Made by a program: the position numbers and the translations under genes. A stretch of DNA of 64,000 nucleotides from Muraenolepis orangiensis (Eukaryota; Chordata; Actinopteri; Gadiformes; Muraenolepididae): NCBI GenBank assembly GCA_027704905.1, contig CM051000.1:9715072-9779071 (forward strand). The letters run 5' to 3'. The notes below the pieces were generated by a model. It had not been told where the DNA came from and did not search any database. It saw only the letters and a list, made by a program, of their open reading frames with translations. This document shows positions 1 to 10,122 of the stretch, in pieces (position 1 is the first letter of the stretch; every line of letters begins with the position of its first letter).

Positions 1-220
1 TCTGTTAACTTATTCCCACGGATAGAAAACTGAAAACTTTAAGTCGTAGTAACTGAAAATAATCAAGTAGCACCTAATCAAAACTTTTGAGTTCTGAAAA
101 CTGACAACTTTAAGTCATAGTAACTTAAATTAGTTAAGTAGCACCTAATCAAAACTTTTGAGTTCTGAAAACTGACAACTTTAAGTCATAGTAACTTAAA
201 TTAGTTAAGTAGCACCTAAG
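1..220. repeat. 71-bp tandem repeat array, left part
   Basis: The motif containing GTAGCACCTAA recurs at 69, 140 and 211, a 71-bp period, with good identity between units and a more diverged first unit. The same TCAAAACTTTTGAG motif resumes at about 1665, so the array was interrupted by the LINE that follows. No coding potential. Confidence 0.85.
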
Positions 221-1665
221 CACCTACTGATCCTTCTCGACCTGTCTGCGGCGTTCGACACAGTGAACCACCAGATCCTCCTCTCCACTCTCGCCGAGCT
301 TGGAATCGCTGGAACTGCGTTATCCTGGTTCACCTCCTACCTTTCAGATCGCACTTATCAGGTCACATGGAACGGTTCCCTGTCCAGACCCTGCACTGGA
401 CACCGGAGTCCCTCAAGGCTCAGTATTGGGACCCCTTCTGTTTTCTCTTTACACTAAATCGCTAGGCTCTGTAATCACATCTCATGGCTTCTCCAATCAC
501 TGCTATGCAGATGACACTCAACTGTTTATCTCCTTTCCCCCCTCAGAAACCCAAATAGCAACACGCATCTCTAAATGCCTGGCCGACATCAGCAGATGGA
601 CAGCCGCCAACCACCTGAAGCTCAACCTTGACAAAACTGAGCTCCTCTTCATACCGGGGAAAGACTGCCCTCAGATGGACCTACTGGTCACCGTCGAGAA
701 CACCCAAGTCTCCCCCTCAACCACAACAAGAGACCTTTGTGTGGTGGTAGATGACCAGCTGTCCTGCAATGCCAACGTCACCGCGGTGGCCCGATCTTGC
801 AGAATTGCCCTCTACAACATCCGCAGGATCCGGCCCTTCCTCACACGTGAAGCGGCGCAGATCCTGGTCCAAGCGCTCGTCATCACCCGCCTCGACTACT
901 GCAACTCTCTCCTGGCGGGACTCCCCGCCTCTGCAACTAAGCCCCTCCAACGCATCCAGAACGCAGCAGCACGCCTGGTATTCAATCTACCGAAATTCTC
1001 CCACGTGACCCCTCTCTTCCGCGATCTCCACTGTCTTCCGGTAAATGCTCGCATCAAATTCAAGACTCTGGTGCTGACCTTTAGGGCAGTCAATGGAACT
1101 GCCCCAGCCTACCTCCAGGCATTGGTCAAACCCTACATCCCAGCCAGAGCGCTCCGCTCAACTTCTGCCAGGCGACTTGTTCGACCTTCACTAATGTCAA
1201 CCAAACATCGCTCGTCCAAAACCCAGCTCTTCACGGCTCTGGCTCCACAGTGGTGGAATGAACTCCCGTCTCATGTCAGGACGGCAGAGTCCCTCGCCAG
1301 CTTCCGCAAGAGACTCAAGACCCACCTGTTCAGAGTCCACCTGGACTCTCCTTGAACCCTCCTTCTCCTTCGTGAAACCCCTAAACTTGCCTAAGTCCTG
1401 ACATTAATAGCTCTTAGCATGTTGTATATGTTATATCCTTAATGTTGATAACACGCTCTTATCACAGCTACTTAAGCAGGTGACCTAGCAGTACGAAATT
1501 GTGTTATTCATCTTGTTAAAATGAATACTTGTGAACTACTGTATTTTTATGTTTACGTACCCCAGTGTTATGCTATTGTCTGCTTCAACTAATGTACACC
1601 TTGTAAGTCGCTTTGGATAAAAGCGTCTGCCAAATGCCCTAAATGTAAATGTAAATGTAAATGTA
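221..1665 (+). mobile_element. L2-clade LINE (non-LTR retrotransposon), 5' truncated
   Basis: This is the 3' part of an L2-type LINE. It begins inside the reverse transcriptase just before motif A (DLSAAFDTVNH) and runs through the 3' UTR to the characteristic teleost L2 3' end, GTCGCTTTGGATAAAAGCGT, followed by an (AAATGT)n tail at 1643-1665. The 5' truncation is normal for target-primed reverse transcription. It lies inside the 71-bp array: array sequence ends at the left edge and restarts after the tail. Confidence 0.9.
223..1355 (+). pseudogene. L2 reverse transcriptase, C-terminal half, frameshifted
   Basis: The reading frame carries RT motif A (FDTVNH, about 250-270), GVPQGSVLGP (about 408-440) and the catalytic YADD box (about 503-516), then the conserved L2 tail ending in WWNELP and FRKRLKTHLFR before a stop at 1353-1355. 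The segment before about 400 is in a different frame from the rest, so at least one frameshift separates motif A from GVPQGS. The N-terminal endonuclease is absent. The enzyme would copy LINE RNA at a nicked target; this copy cannot make it. Confidence 0.9.
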
Positions 1666-1745
1666 ATCAAAAGTTTTGAGTTCTGAGAACTCAAAACTTT
1701 TGAGTTCTGAGAACTTGAGATTTTTGAGTTCTGCTAACTTATTCG
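1666..1745. repeat. 71-bp array, right part
   Basis: Repeated AACTTTTGAGTTCTGAGAAC motifs, partly in inverted arrangement, continue the array of 1-220 beyond the LINE. One side ends in CACCTAA and the other resumes with TCAAAAG, which in an intact unit are adjacent. Confidence 0.7.
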
Positions 1746-2173
1746 GGTTTACAGTGTATATTTTGAGAGCCTGTGGTCTAAAATAAGGAATAAAATAGGA
1801 CTTGTTCCATAAAACTGTCCTGAGCGTAGTGTCTTCTGATCCCCGGTTACAGCGTTGTCTGCTACCGCTACTTTCAGGTGCCTCTTCATCCAGCACAACC
1901 GGGACCTGACAGCATCTGTAACCCAAGCTTGTGTCAGGTACACGGCAGGTTATCAAGCATATCAGGACAGCCTACCTTGGCCTGCGTGTTCTACAACACG
2001 CAGGCCAAGGTGGAGTGAAACACTTTAATGCAACATTGAGCGGCAATTTGCACACCTGGCCCAAGGCTGCCTGTTAGAAGTGGCACTTCTCAAGGCTGTG
2101 TCACATTACAGAGAAAGTCCACACTCCAGCACACAGATGTCACCGGCGGTCTTAATGCGCGACCAAGAGCTGG
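1746..2173. other. No gene recognised; contains a perfect hairpin
   Basis: Open frames here are short and lack recognisable domains. The only structure seen is the inverted repeat at 1975-2010. Confidence 0.5.
1975..2010. repeat. Perfect 16-bp inverted repeat with 4-nt loop
   Basis: Arms at 1975-1990 (CCTTGGCCTGCGTGTT) and 1995-2010 are exactly complementary around the loop CTAC. It is GC-rich compared with its surroundings. It could be a terminator-like or small-RNA hairpin, a short fold-back repeat, or an old palindromic junction; nothing nearby decides. Confidence 0.8.
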
Positions 2174-2589
2174 ACTGGCCATTGCACAGGCTCTGAGCAA
2201 CAGCTATGGCACACTGGCAGACTGAGGAAAGTTTTAGTTCACCTTTCTGACATGCAGCTGAAGCTTGAGCCCCACCACTGTCTCTCTGTACACCGGGGGT
2301 AACTAACAGGTTGATCGCCATAGACTGGTCGACGTCAAAGCCTTCACTCTCGATTCCTAGCATTTTCAGATAAAAATATATATTTAAATGAAGTGCTCAT
2401 GCTTTGATTTGGTGGTTGTTTTAACAAGCATAATTTCACATTCTCCAAATGGTAAATAAATATGATGAGGCTCATGAATGGCTGAAATAAATTGTGGCTG
2501 GGGTAAAAATAATAAATCGAATCGCCATCTTGAGGAAGTAGTAACGTTAAGTTGGGCCAACCTTATCTAACATAATATCGATATGGCTG

Positions 2590-2745
2590 AGGGTCTGGGA
2601 GCATGAACTTCTTTTCACGTCAGCGAAAGAATACTCAGAATACTTTTCAATTCAATTTGACGAGTCTACCGATACCACAGACACAGCCTAGTTTAGTGTT
2701 TGTCTGAAGTGTTTTTTCACAGATCTTACTGTCAAGGAGGACCTT
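2590..2745 (+). pseudogene. hAT-like transposase fragment (DEST motif)
   Basis: A plus-strand frame contains FSIQFDESTDTTDTA, then an in-frame stop, then a frame ending VKEDLL. This resembles the segment around the second half of the hAT-type RNase H fold in GTF2IRD2/ZBED-like transposon proteins (typically F..ALDESTD..D.AQL.....EELL). It stops where a 31-bp minisatellite unit begins near 2757. Too short and broken to function; identification is from the motif alone. Confidence 0.5.
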
Positions 2746-2756
2746 CTGAGGCTGAG

Positions 2757-3965
2757 GCATCACTCAGTTAACATAGGTTGAGTGTCAATAGCACGCCACA
2801 GAGAGTGCCCCAAGTACGGGTTCACCCTCCAGTGGGATAGCTAGAGCAGGTCTCCTATATCCCCACAACAAACAAACACTGAGGCGGTGAATAAAATAAA
2901 TGGTCTTTATTAAACACTGATAAAATAGAATTCATAAAACATGGGACTGTCCCTAAGCTCTAAGGGGCCCTGCTCCTTATGGTCTCCCCACCCACCAGCT
3001 ACTCCGCCCCCCCCCTTACCGGTAACCTCACTGCAACCGCAACACCGCAACCGTGGGCACACCACACTCCAACAAGGGCCTCCGGCCAACCACAATTGTG
3101 TTCCTATGAAAAGCAAAATAAGGATAATAGGTAGGGGGCGGAGCCCTACCTGGGCGATGGGACCACGAGTTACCCCCCCCTTAAACAAACTATGCTGGCC
3201 CTAAACGGGGAACTACCTGCCTAGGGAAAAATGAAAGACCGAGGGATCCCCCCCCTCTCACGGAGTCGGCCGAAAAAAGGAAAGAAGGTGCTCTGGCTCC
3301 CAGCGGTGCGTTGCTGACCCCTGGTGGGGATGCTTATCCACTACTTTGATTAGCTCAATATCGTCCTCCCCACCGGCCTAACACGGCCACAACAAATCGT
3401 TCTATAGTCTTGGTAAACGCCACCCAGGCAGATTGTAATCCACCCGGCGGCGGTCCGCCAGCGATCAGCCACCCCACTGGAAGGTCCTCGCGGAGGGCTC
3501 ACCCGAACCGCTGCGGTCGTCAACGCAGCGCGGCACTCCCCCGTCTGTAGGCTTCGTAGTTGTAGCTTGGCGTAGTTATAGTCCGTAGTTGTAGCTTGGC
3601 GTAGTTATAGTCCGTGGTCTGTAGGCTGTAGCTCGGTGCCACACACTCTGCTGGAGTTCGTTTCATTCTCCTCCACGCCAGCCACGTCTGGAGTTCGCCG
3701 GTCCGTCCTCGTGTGGCTCTCTCCCTGCTCAAAAAAAAAAACCCTTACCCAAACGTTCATGGCTCCTTTTGTCCACTTCCGGACCTCGATTCCAGCCAAT
3801 GGAATGTGTCCGCAGCTCATCAATTGATGTAGGGCAGCTGGGCCGAATCATCCTCTCCGCGCAGCGGGCAATCCCCGGGGACGCATGACGGGACACACAT
3901 CCATGCGTATAAGTGACACTCATCAAGGGACATACACCCACGCATACACGCGACATGAGGCTGGC
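2757..3965. other. Insert of unknown origin, no convincing gene
   Basis: A single 31-bp minisatellite unit (2757-2785) is followed by about 1.2 kb that separates it from the main array at 5266. The block contains a reverse-strand AATAAA-like context near 2892, C-rich runs and a duplicated GTAGTTGTAGCTTGGC motif (3556-3610). Short open frames on both strands look like chance. It may be part of an LTR element on the minus strand; I cannot name it. Confidence 0.3.
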
Positions 3966-4421
3966 ACATTACATTACATTACAGTCATTTATCAGACGCT
4001 TTTATCCAAAGCGACTTACAATAGTGTGTTTCAACAAAGGAAGGTAAGAGAACAACTCATCACCAGAAGTCAAAAGTGCATTTCATTTCTAACAAGTCTC
4101 CAATAACTGAACCAGTGCTCAGGTTGCTCAGTGCTCTCTGTTGCACCTTAATTTCCCTCGGGATAAATAAAGTTATCTTGAATCTTGAATCTTGAATCTT
4201 GAATCTTGAAGGTAGTACAATAGAAGTACAATGAGTTCAGGTAAAAATACAGTAATATCTACCTATCTATAATATCTAATGTACTTAGATAATCAACTTA
4301 GCGCTACGAGGAAGAATCCGGGAAGTGTGTCCTGAAGAGATGGGTTTTCAGCCTGCGGCGGAAGATGGGCAGTGACTCTGCAGTCATGACATCCGTGGGG
4401 AGTTTGTTCTCCACAGGGTGT
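3966..4421 (-). mobile_element. L2-type LINE 3' end, minus strand
   Basis: Read on the minus strand, the block has the RT tail motif FRRRLKTHLFR (about 4330-4360), then the 3' UTR and the ending GTCGCTTTGGATAAAAGCGT with an (ATGTA)n tail at 3966-3990. It is interrupted by a second LINE tail (4141-4208) and, upstream in the element, by the LTR at 4422. Confidence 0.8.
4141..4208 (+). mobile_element. LINE 3' tail with (TTGAATC)n microsatellite
   Basis: TTGCACCTTAATTTCCC...AATAAAGTTATC followed by five TTGAATC heptamers is the 3' end of a teleost LINE, probably Rex1/Babar-like, inserted in the L2 remnant. Confidence 0.55.
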
Positions 4422-5046
4422 TGTGGTGGAAATCTACGTGAATAAGAAGGCAAATTATCTATTTTTTGAAGAAGTTTGAAGATTTATCAAGCAAGCAGAA
4501 CACAATGAACAAATGCAAGTAGACAAGTGGCCAAACAGACATATAGACAGACAGTCAGACAAACAGACAGACAAAGCTTTGTCGGGAGCCCCGAATCCTA
4601 TGAGGTGAGGATAGGGAAGTCCACCGTAATGCTGGCAACACTCAGTATTTATCCCTTCTTAGGACTGCCCCTAAGACACTGTCTTTCACTCCAATGATGC
4701 AAGTCTTGACCACCTGGCTCCACCACCCCCATCTCCAGCACGGGACAGAGGAACTCTCGTGCAGACAGAGGAAGCCAGAGGTGTTGAACCAGGAGCGGCC
4801 AAGCCTTTGATCCAGCTCAATAGTTGTATGCCAACCCCCCTTCAACAGCTGTAGGCTGCAATAGCCACTGTCCCCCGCTGTGAGATAAACATTATAGTTG
4901 GTCAAACAGGATAAGAAGAAGACAAGACCCCTCAGGACAATAGGACAAAAGGGGTGATAGGGGGAACAACATTTGCATTCTCTACTAGAACCCTGAGGTC
5001 AATAAACAGGTAGATAGAAGGGACAACATATGATTTTTCCATTACA
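4422..5046 (+). mobile_element. Solo LTR with 4-bp target-site duplication GTGT
   Basis: The 625-bp block begins TGTGGTGG and ends CCATTACA, and is flanked by GTGT at 4418-4421 and 5047-5050. An AATAAA at about 5000 fits a polyadenylation signal in the plus orientation. The flanking DNA on both sides is one minus-strand L2 remnant. A 4-bp duplication points to a retrovirus-like (ERV) integrase. No internal genes remain, so this is a recombined solo LTR. Confidence 0.7.
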
Positions 5047-5050
5047 GTGT

Positions 5051-5257
5051 AGAGGATAATCTGGTGGTTCACAGTGTTGAAGACAGAGACAGGTCCAGAC
5101 AGGTCCAGGTGCATCAGGACCAAGGAGAGCGAATTCGCTCTAGCAACATGGAGCGACTTCGTCACTGCCAGAAGGGCAGTTTCTGTCGAGTGACCTGCCT
5201 TAAAACCAGATTGGGTGGGGATCCAAGAGGCAGTTCTGGTGTAGATACAAGGACAAT
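5051..5257 (-). pseudogene. L2 reverse transcriptase fragment, minus strand
   Basis: The minus-strand frame has QSGFKAGHSTETALL and further on NTVNHQI, the region up to RT motif A. It belongs to the same L2 copy as 3966-4421; roughly 300 residues between them are missing, so an internal deletion preceded or accompanied LTR insertion. Confidence 0.75.
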
Positions 5258-5265
5258 TGGTTAAA

Positions 5266-5545
5266 GACACATCACTCAGTTAACTCATGTGAGGCTGACT
5301 CATCACTCAGTTAACACATGTGAGGCGGACACATCACTCAGTTAACACATGTGAGGCTGACGCATCACTCAGTTAACACATGTGAGGCTGACGCATCCCT
5401 CATTTGACACATGTGAGGCTGTGGCATCACTCAGTTAACATATGTGAGGCTGACGCATCCCTCATTTGACACATGTGAGGCTGTGGCATCACTTAGTTAA
5501 CATAGGTGATGCTGGCACATACCTCAGTTAAAACATGCAAAGTTG
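5266..5545. repeat. 31-bp minisatellite
   Basis: CATCACTCAGTTAACACATG recurs at 5270, 5301, 5332 and onward with a 31-bp period and about nine partly diverged units. One isolated unit lies at 2757-2785, on the other side of the composite insert. Confidence 0.9.
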
Positions 5546-5765
5546 ACGCAGTTTGATAATCGTGTAAAAGTGTACCTCACAGACAAGGTACAAGACATAG
5601 GGCAAGCAGTTGGTTTCCAAATCCTTCCTCAGCATTGACATTGAACAGCTGTCCGTTAAATTGCAGGAATTGTTTGCATTACCTACGGGCGTTGACATTG
5701 AGATTTTTGAAATGCTAAGTGACATTGAATTGAAGACCAAGAGACTAGGAATTTTGGTCACTTGT
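5546..5765 (+). pseudogene. Possible second hAT-like transposase fragment
   Basis: A plus-strand frame from about 5625 to a stop at 5765 reads without interruption and includes SVKLQELFALPTGVDIE. It vaguely resembles the part of GTF2IRD2-like hAT proteins before the dimerisation domain. With the fragment at 2590 it would bracket the composite insert. Weak call based on motif and context. Confidence 0.35.
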
Positions 5766-6517
5766 TAGTAGAGGTGTCCACTGATTGTGATGTGTCTGAA
5801 GGCCTACTTTGGCTCCACATACGTTACGTAGGTCGTCTTGACGTGAAGCTGAGTTCCAGATCCCCCACTTGGGTTAAAAATAATTTGAGTAACCTCAAGA
5901 CATACATATAACAGAGTTACTCTACATGCTTCTGGTCCAAGAAGAGGATTTGTCACTACAGATTCAAAGACCTCTAGGCTCTAGGCTCATGGCTGTTGGT
6001 TGTAAAGATAAGCAGGAGCCCTGACCTCACCCCAACCACACCTCATGCTCTCTCACACACTTCCCCATTCCCAAGAAGACACACACAAGACTTTTTTTTT
6101 TCACCTAATGAGGTAAACCACACACCATTTGGGACAGGACAAGCTCCCAGACCCCTCACGAGGATGATCAACAACATTGGATTAGTGGAAAAACAGGAAG
6201 GAAGGACCTGTATGGAACCCGCCTGTTATGTGGAATCATTCAAGAAACTGTATTCTTTCTATATTTGCCCATACAAACCCCTTTCTCTTTCTGACAATGA
6301 CCTATGACCTATCAATGGTGGGGGTCATAAAACGGTGACCTGTGACCATCCTAAGAAATCATGTGAAGAGCCCCTCACTCAAACATACACTTCTACCCAC
6401 TCACATTCTCTTCCTCTCCCTCTACTGTACTTGCTATTAGCTCATCATCTTGTTTATTTCTTTGATAATGCATACCTTGAAAGTTGCTTTAAGTCTTTCA
6501 TCCATGGGGTCATCCTT
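5766..6517. other. No gene recognised
   Basis: Longest frame is 103 residues (5996-6307) with no domain, and it is equally open in the near-identical duplicate, so conservation is uninformative. No RNA gene seen. Confidence 0.4.
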
Positions 6518-6527
6518 GCTGGGTATC

Positions 6528-6541
6528 CTGCCATCTAGTGG
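6528..6541 (-). promoter_or_regulatory. CTCF-like motif, minus orientation
   Basis: The minus strand reads CCACTAGATGGCAG, matching the vertebrate CTCF core CCASYAGRKGGCRS at every position. It pairs with a plus-oriented motif 68 bp away. Motif match only; occupancy is unknown. Confidence 0.45.
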
Positions 6542-6595
6542 CATAGTTTAGAACAGGGCAAGTAAGTTTGGCCATGGGCCAATTGTTTTTCTGAG

Positions 6596-6609
6596 CCACT
6601 AGATGGCGG
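6596..6609 (+). promoter_or_regulatory. CTCF-like motif, plus orientation
   Basis: CCACTAGATGGCGG matches the CTCF core. The two motifs are divergent and also form an inverted repeat, so they could instead be a remnant of short terminal inverted repeats. Confidence 0.45.
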
Positions 6610-6785
6610 GCTAGAACATGATCAAAAGCTAATTTAAGTAATTGATTGTTAAAACATGTGACACGTTCTATTGCTTTGACTTTTCTTTAGAAACATTTTA
6701 ATAAATTTCCCGCGTTGCACGTCGGAAATGTCGCTAGTCAACTAACAGCTTGTTTTGTAAAGTAGTGTTCTAGTTAACTAGGTAG

Positions 6786-7782
6786 CAGTGGCGGCCGGTG
6801 ACATCCGAAGTAGGAGGGGCGCAGGGGTAAATCATTTTTTTTAATCATATCTGCTGTGCAATACCGGATTTTCCCAGACGGTGGCGCCATTTCTCCATGT
6901 AAACGACCGAGAGGGCGAATTAAAGAAATAAAAATAAAAAACTATACATAATATAAATATAAACCTCACTGTTACTCATTCTACTCTGTATTGTATATAT
7001 GTATATTGACTGAACATTCCTTTACTTACTGCTTAATTTCTTTTTTTACTTACTTTATTTTTACTGTATGTAGCACAATCTCAGGGGCTCATACAGAAAC
7101 AAGCATTTCATCATAAAGTATTCTGTATTTTGTTGTGACAAATAATGTGCACGTGTCCACGATAAACTTACAAAACCCCAATCCACACCGTTTACATACA
7201 AATGACACAAGCTGCATGTTTATACAGCAAGACCAACATTTCTTATCCCCTTTACTTTACGTTTACATCGTCCACAATAAAAATAAATGTAAAACTATAA
7301 CCGGGACAACAAACACGTACCTCTCCTCAGACAGCAAGACGCGAACTGAGAGCAGAGCAGTACAGGCTTTACAAATAAGGTTCAACTAGGCTACAATTGA
7401 ATGGCGCATGCGTGACTGGTTTTCTTTGCTCACGCATTCACGCATGCGCCACTCAATTTGCTCACGCATGCGCCACTCAATTTGAGTCGCGCATGCGTGA
7501 CTGGTTTCTTTGTTCGGGCGCACCGCTGGTGCGCCCAGGTTTGGAGGTAGGTACCAGATTTCTATGAGAGTGACGTCAATGACAAACGAGGGGGGAGAAT
7601 AGCACGCACAAAACAATGATTTATATTTGCTATATTAACGTTATTGTGCATTTTAAACACAAACATACATAAAATGAGTAATTATTATTCATTTTAAACA
7701 TGTTTAGTTTATTATTATTTTTTTTTCCTCTCTCAACCAGGTGGGGCGGCGCCCCTGCGCCCCTATGGACGAGCCGCCACTG
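6786..7782. mobile_element. Non-autonomous hAT element with 8-bp TSD CTAGGTAG
   Basis: Terminal inverted repeats CAGTGGCGGC and GCCGCCACTG bound a 997-bp element. The flanks 6778-6785 and 7783-7790 are both CTAGGTAG, fitting the hAT target consensus nTnnnnAn. No transposase frame is present. Inside, 7395-7510 holds inverted and direct copies of GCGCATGCGTGA. This copy lacks 111 bp present in the duplicate at 12487-13596. Confidence 0.88.
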
Positions 7783-7873
7783 CTAGGTAGCAGTGGGGAT
7801 TACTAGTGTTCTAGTTAACTAGGTAGCAGTGGGGATTACTAGTGTTCTAGTTAACTAGGTAGCAGTGGGGATT
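7783..7873. repeat. 36-bp minisatellite, 2.5 units
   Basis: Units of TGTTCTAGTTAACTAGGTAG plus CAGTGGGGATTACTAG. Half a unit also lies left of the hAT element at 6766-6785. The duplication junction at 7873/7874 falls in this array. Confidence 0.9.
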
Positions 7874-8289
7874 ACTGGCCATTGCACAGGCTCTGAGCAA
7901 CAGCTATGGCACACTGGCAGACTGAGGAAAGTTTTAGTTCACCTTTCTGACATGCAGCTGAAGCTTGAGCCCCACCACTGTCTCTCTGTACACCGGGGGT
8001 AACTAACAGGTTGATCGCCATAGACTGGTCGACGTCAAAGCCTTCACTCTCGATTCCTAGCATTTTCAGATAAAAATATATATTTAAATGAAGTGCTCAT
8101 GCTTTGATTTGGTGGTTGTTTTAACAAGCATAATTTCACATTCTCCAAATGGTAAATAAATATGATGAGGCTCATGAATGGCTGAAATAAATTGTGGCTG
8201 GGGTAAAAATAATAAATCGAATCGCCATCTTGAGGAAGTAGTAACGTTAAGTTGGGCCAACCTTATCTAACATAATATCGATATGGCTG

Positions 8290-8445
8290 AGGGTCTGGGA
8301 GCATGAACTTCTTTTCACGTCAGCGAAAGAATACTCAGAATACTTTTCAATTCAATTTGACGAGTCTACCGATACCACAGACACAGCCTAGTTTAGTGTT
8401 TGTCTGAAGTGTTTTTTCACAGATCTTACTGTCAAGGAGGACCTT
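8290..8445 (+). pseudogene. hAT-like transposase fragment, duplicate
   Basis: Duplicate of 2590-2745 including the same in-frame stop, so the decay predates the duplication. Confidence 0.5.
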
Positions 8446-9666
8446 CTGAGGCTGAGGCATCACTCAGTTAACATAGGTTGAGTGTCAATAGCACGCCACA
8501 GAGAGTGCCCCAAGTACGGGTTCACCCTCCAGTGGGATAGCTAGAGCAGGTCTCCTATATCCCCACAACAAACAAACACTGAGGCGGTGAATAAAATAAA
8601 TGGTCTTTATTAAACACTGATAAAATAGAATTCATAAAACATGGGACTGTCCCTAAGCTCTAAGGGGCCCTGCTCCTTATGGTCTCCCCACCCACCAGCT
8701 ACTCCGCCCCCCCCCTTACCGGTAACCTCACTGCAACCGCAACACCGCAACCGTGGGCACACCACACTCCAACAAGGGCCTCCGGCCAACCACAATTGTG
8801 TTCCTATGAAAAGCAAAATAAGGATAATAGGTAGGGGGCGGAGCCCTACCTGGGCGATGGGACCACGAGTTACCCCCCCCTTAAACAAACTATGCTGGCC
8901 CTAAACGGGGAACTACCTGCCTAGGGAAAAATGAAAGACCGAGGGATCCCCCCCCCTCTCACGGAGTCGGCCGAAAAAAGGAAAGAAGGTGCTCTGGCTC
9001 CCAGCGGTGCGTTGCTGACCCCTGGTGGGGATGCTTATCCACTACTTTGATTAGCTCAATATCGTCCTCCCCACCGGCCTAACACGGCCACAACAAATCG
9101 TTCTATAGTCTTGGTAAACGCCACCCAGGCAGATTGTAATCCACCCGGCGGCGGTCCGCCAGCGATCAGCCACCCCACTGGAAGGTCCTCGCGGAGGGCT
9201 CACCCGAACCGCTGCGGTCGTCAACGCAGCGCGGCACTCCCCCGTCTGTAGGCTTCGTAGTTGTAGCTTGGCGTAGTTATAGTCCGTAGTTGTAGCTTGG
9301 CGTAGTTATAGTCCGTGGTCTGTAGGCTGTAGCTCGGTGCCACACACTCTGCTGGAGTTCGTTTCATTCTCCTCCACGCCAGCCACGTCTGGAGTTCGCC
9401 GGTCCGTCCTCTTGTGGCTCTCTCCCTGCTCAAAAAAAAAAACCCTTACCCAAACGTTCATGGCTCCTTTTGTCCACTTCCGGACCTCGATTCCAGCCAA
9501 TGGAATGTGTCCGCAGCTCATCAATTGATGTAGGGCAGCTGGGCCGAATCATCCTCTCCGCGCAGCGGGCAATCCCCGGGGACGCATGACGGGACACACA
9601 TCCATGCGTATAAGTGACACTCATCAAGGGACATACACCCACGCATACACGCGACATGAGGCTGGC

Positions 9667-10122
9667 ACATTACATTACATTACAGTCATTTATCAGACGC
9701 TTTTATCCAAAGCGACTTACAATAGTGTGTTTCAACAAAGGAAGGTAAGAGAACAACTCATCACCAGAAGTCAAAAGTGCATTTCATTTCTAACAAGTCT
9801 CCAATAACTGAACCAGTGCTCAGGTTGCTCAGTGCTCTCTGTTGCACCTTAATTTCCCTCGGGATAAATAAAGTTATCTTGAATCTTGAATCTTGAATCT
9901 TGAATCTTGAAGGTAGTACAATAGAAGTACAATGAGTTCAGGTAAAAATACAGTAATATCTACCTATCTATAATATCTAATGTACTTAGATAATCAACTT
10001 AGCGCTACGAGGAAGAATCCGGGAAGTGTGTCCTGAAGAGATGGGTTTTCAGCCTGCGGCGGAAGATGGGCAGTGACTCTGCAGTCATGACATCCGTGGG
10101 GAGTTTGTTCTCCACAGGGTGT
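9667..10122 (-). mobile_element. L2-type LINE 3' end, duplicate
   Basis: Duplicate of 3966-4421 at offset 5701, with the same nested LINE tail (9842-9909). Confidence 0.8.

Larger units (their letters stand above)
2174..7873 (+). repeat. Tandem segmental duplication, copy 1 (5.7 kb)
   Basis: The sequence from ACTGGCCATTGCACAGG at 2174 is repeated from 7874 with offset 5700, rising to 5702 after small indels. Differences I saw are few: G3711/T9412, A6141/G11842, C7314/A13016, a homopolymer-C length change near 3249/8949, and a 111-bp indel inside the hAT element. Direct head-to-tail arrangement. Confidence 0.95.

Noticed and set aside
2910..3204. Overlapping ORFs of 87-92 codons on both strands, duplicated at 8610-8904
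   Set aside because: They are present twice only because the region is duplicated; composition is low-complexity (P/G rich) with no domain.
5266..5545. Regular 31-bp direct repeats resembling a CRISPR array
   Set aside because: Units are contiguous with no unique spacers; eukaryotic minisatellite context.
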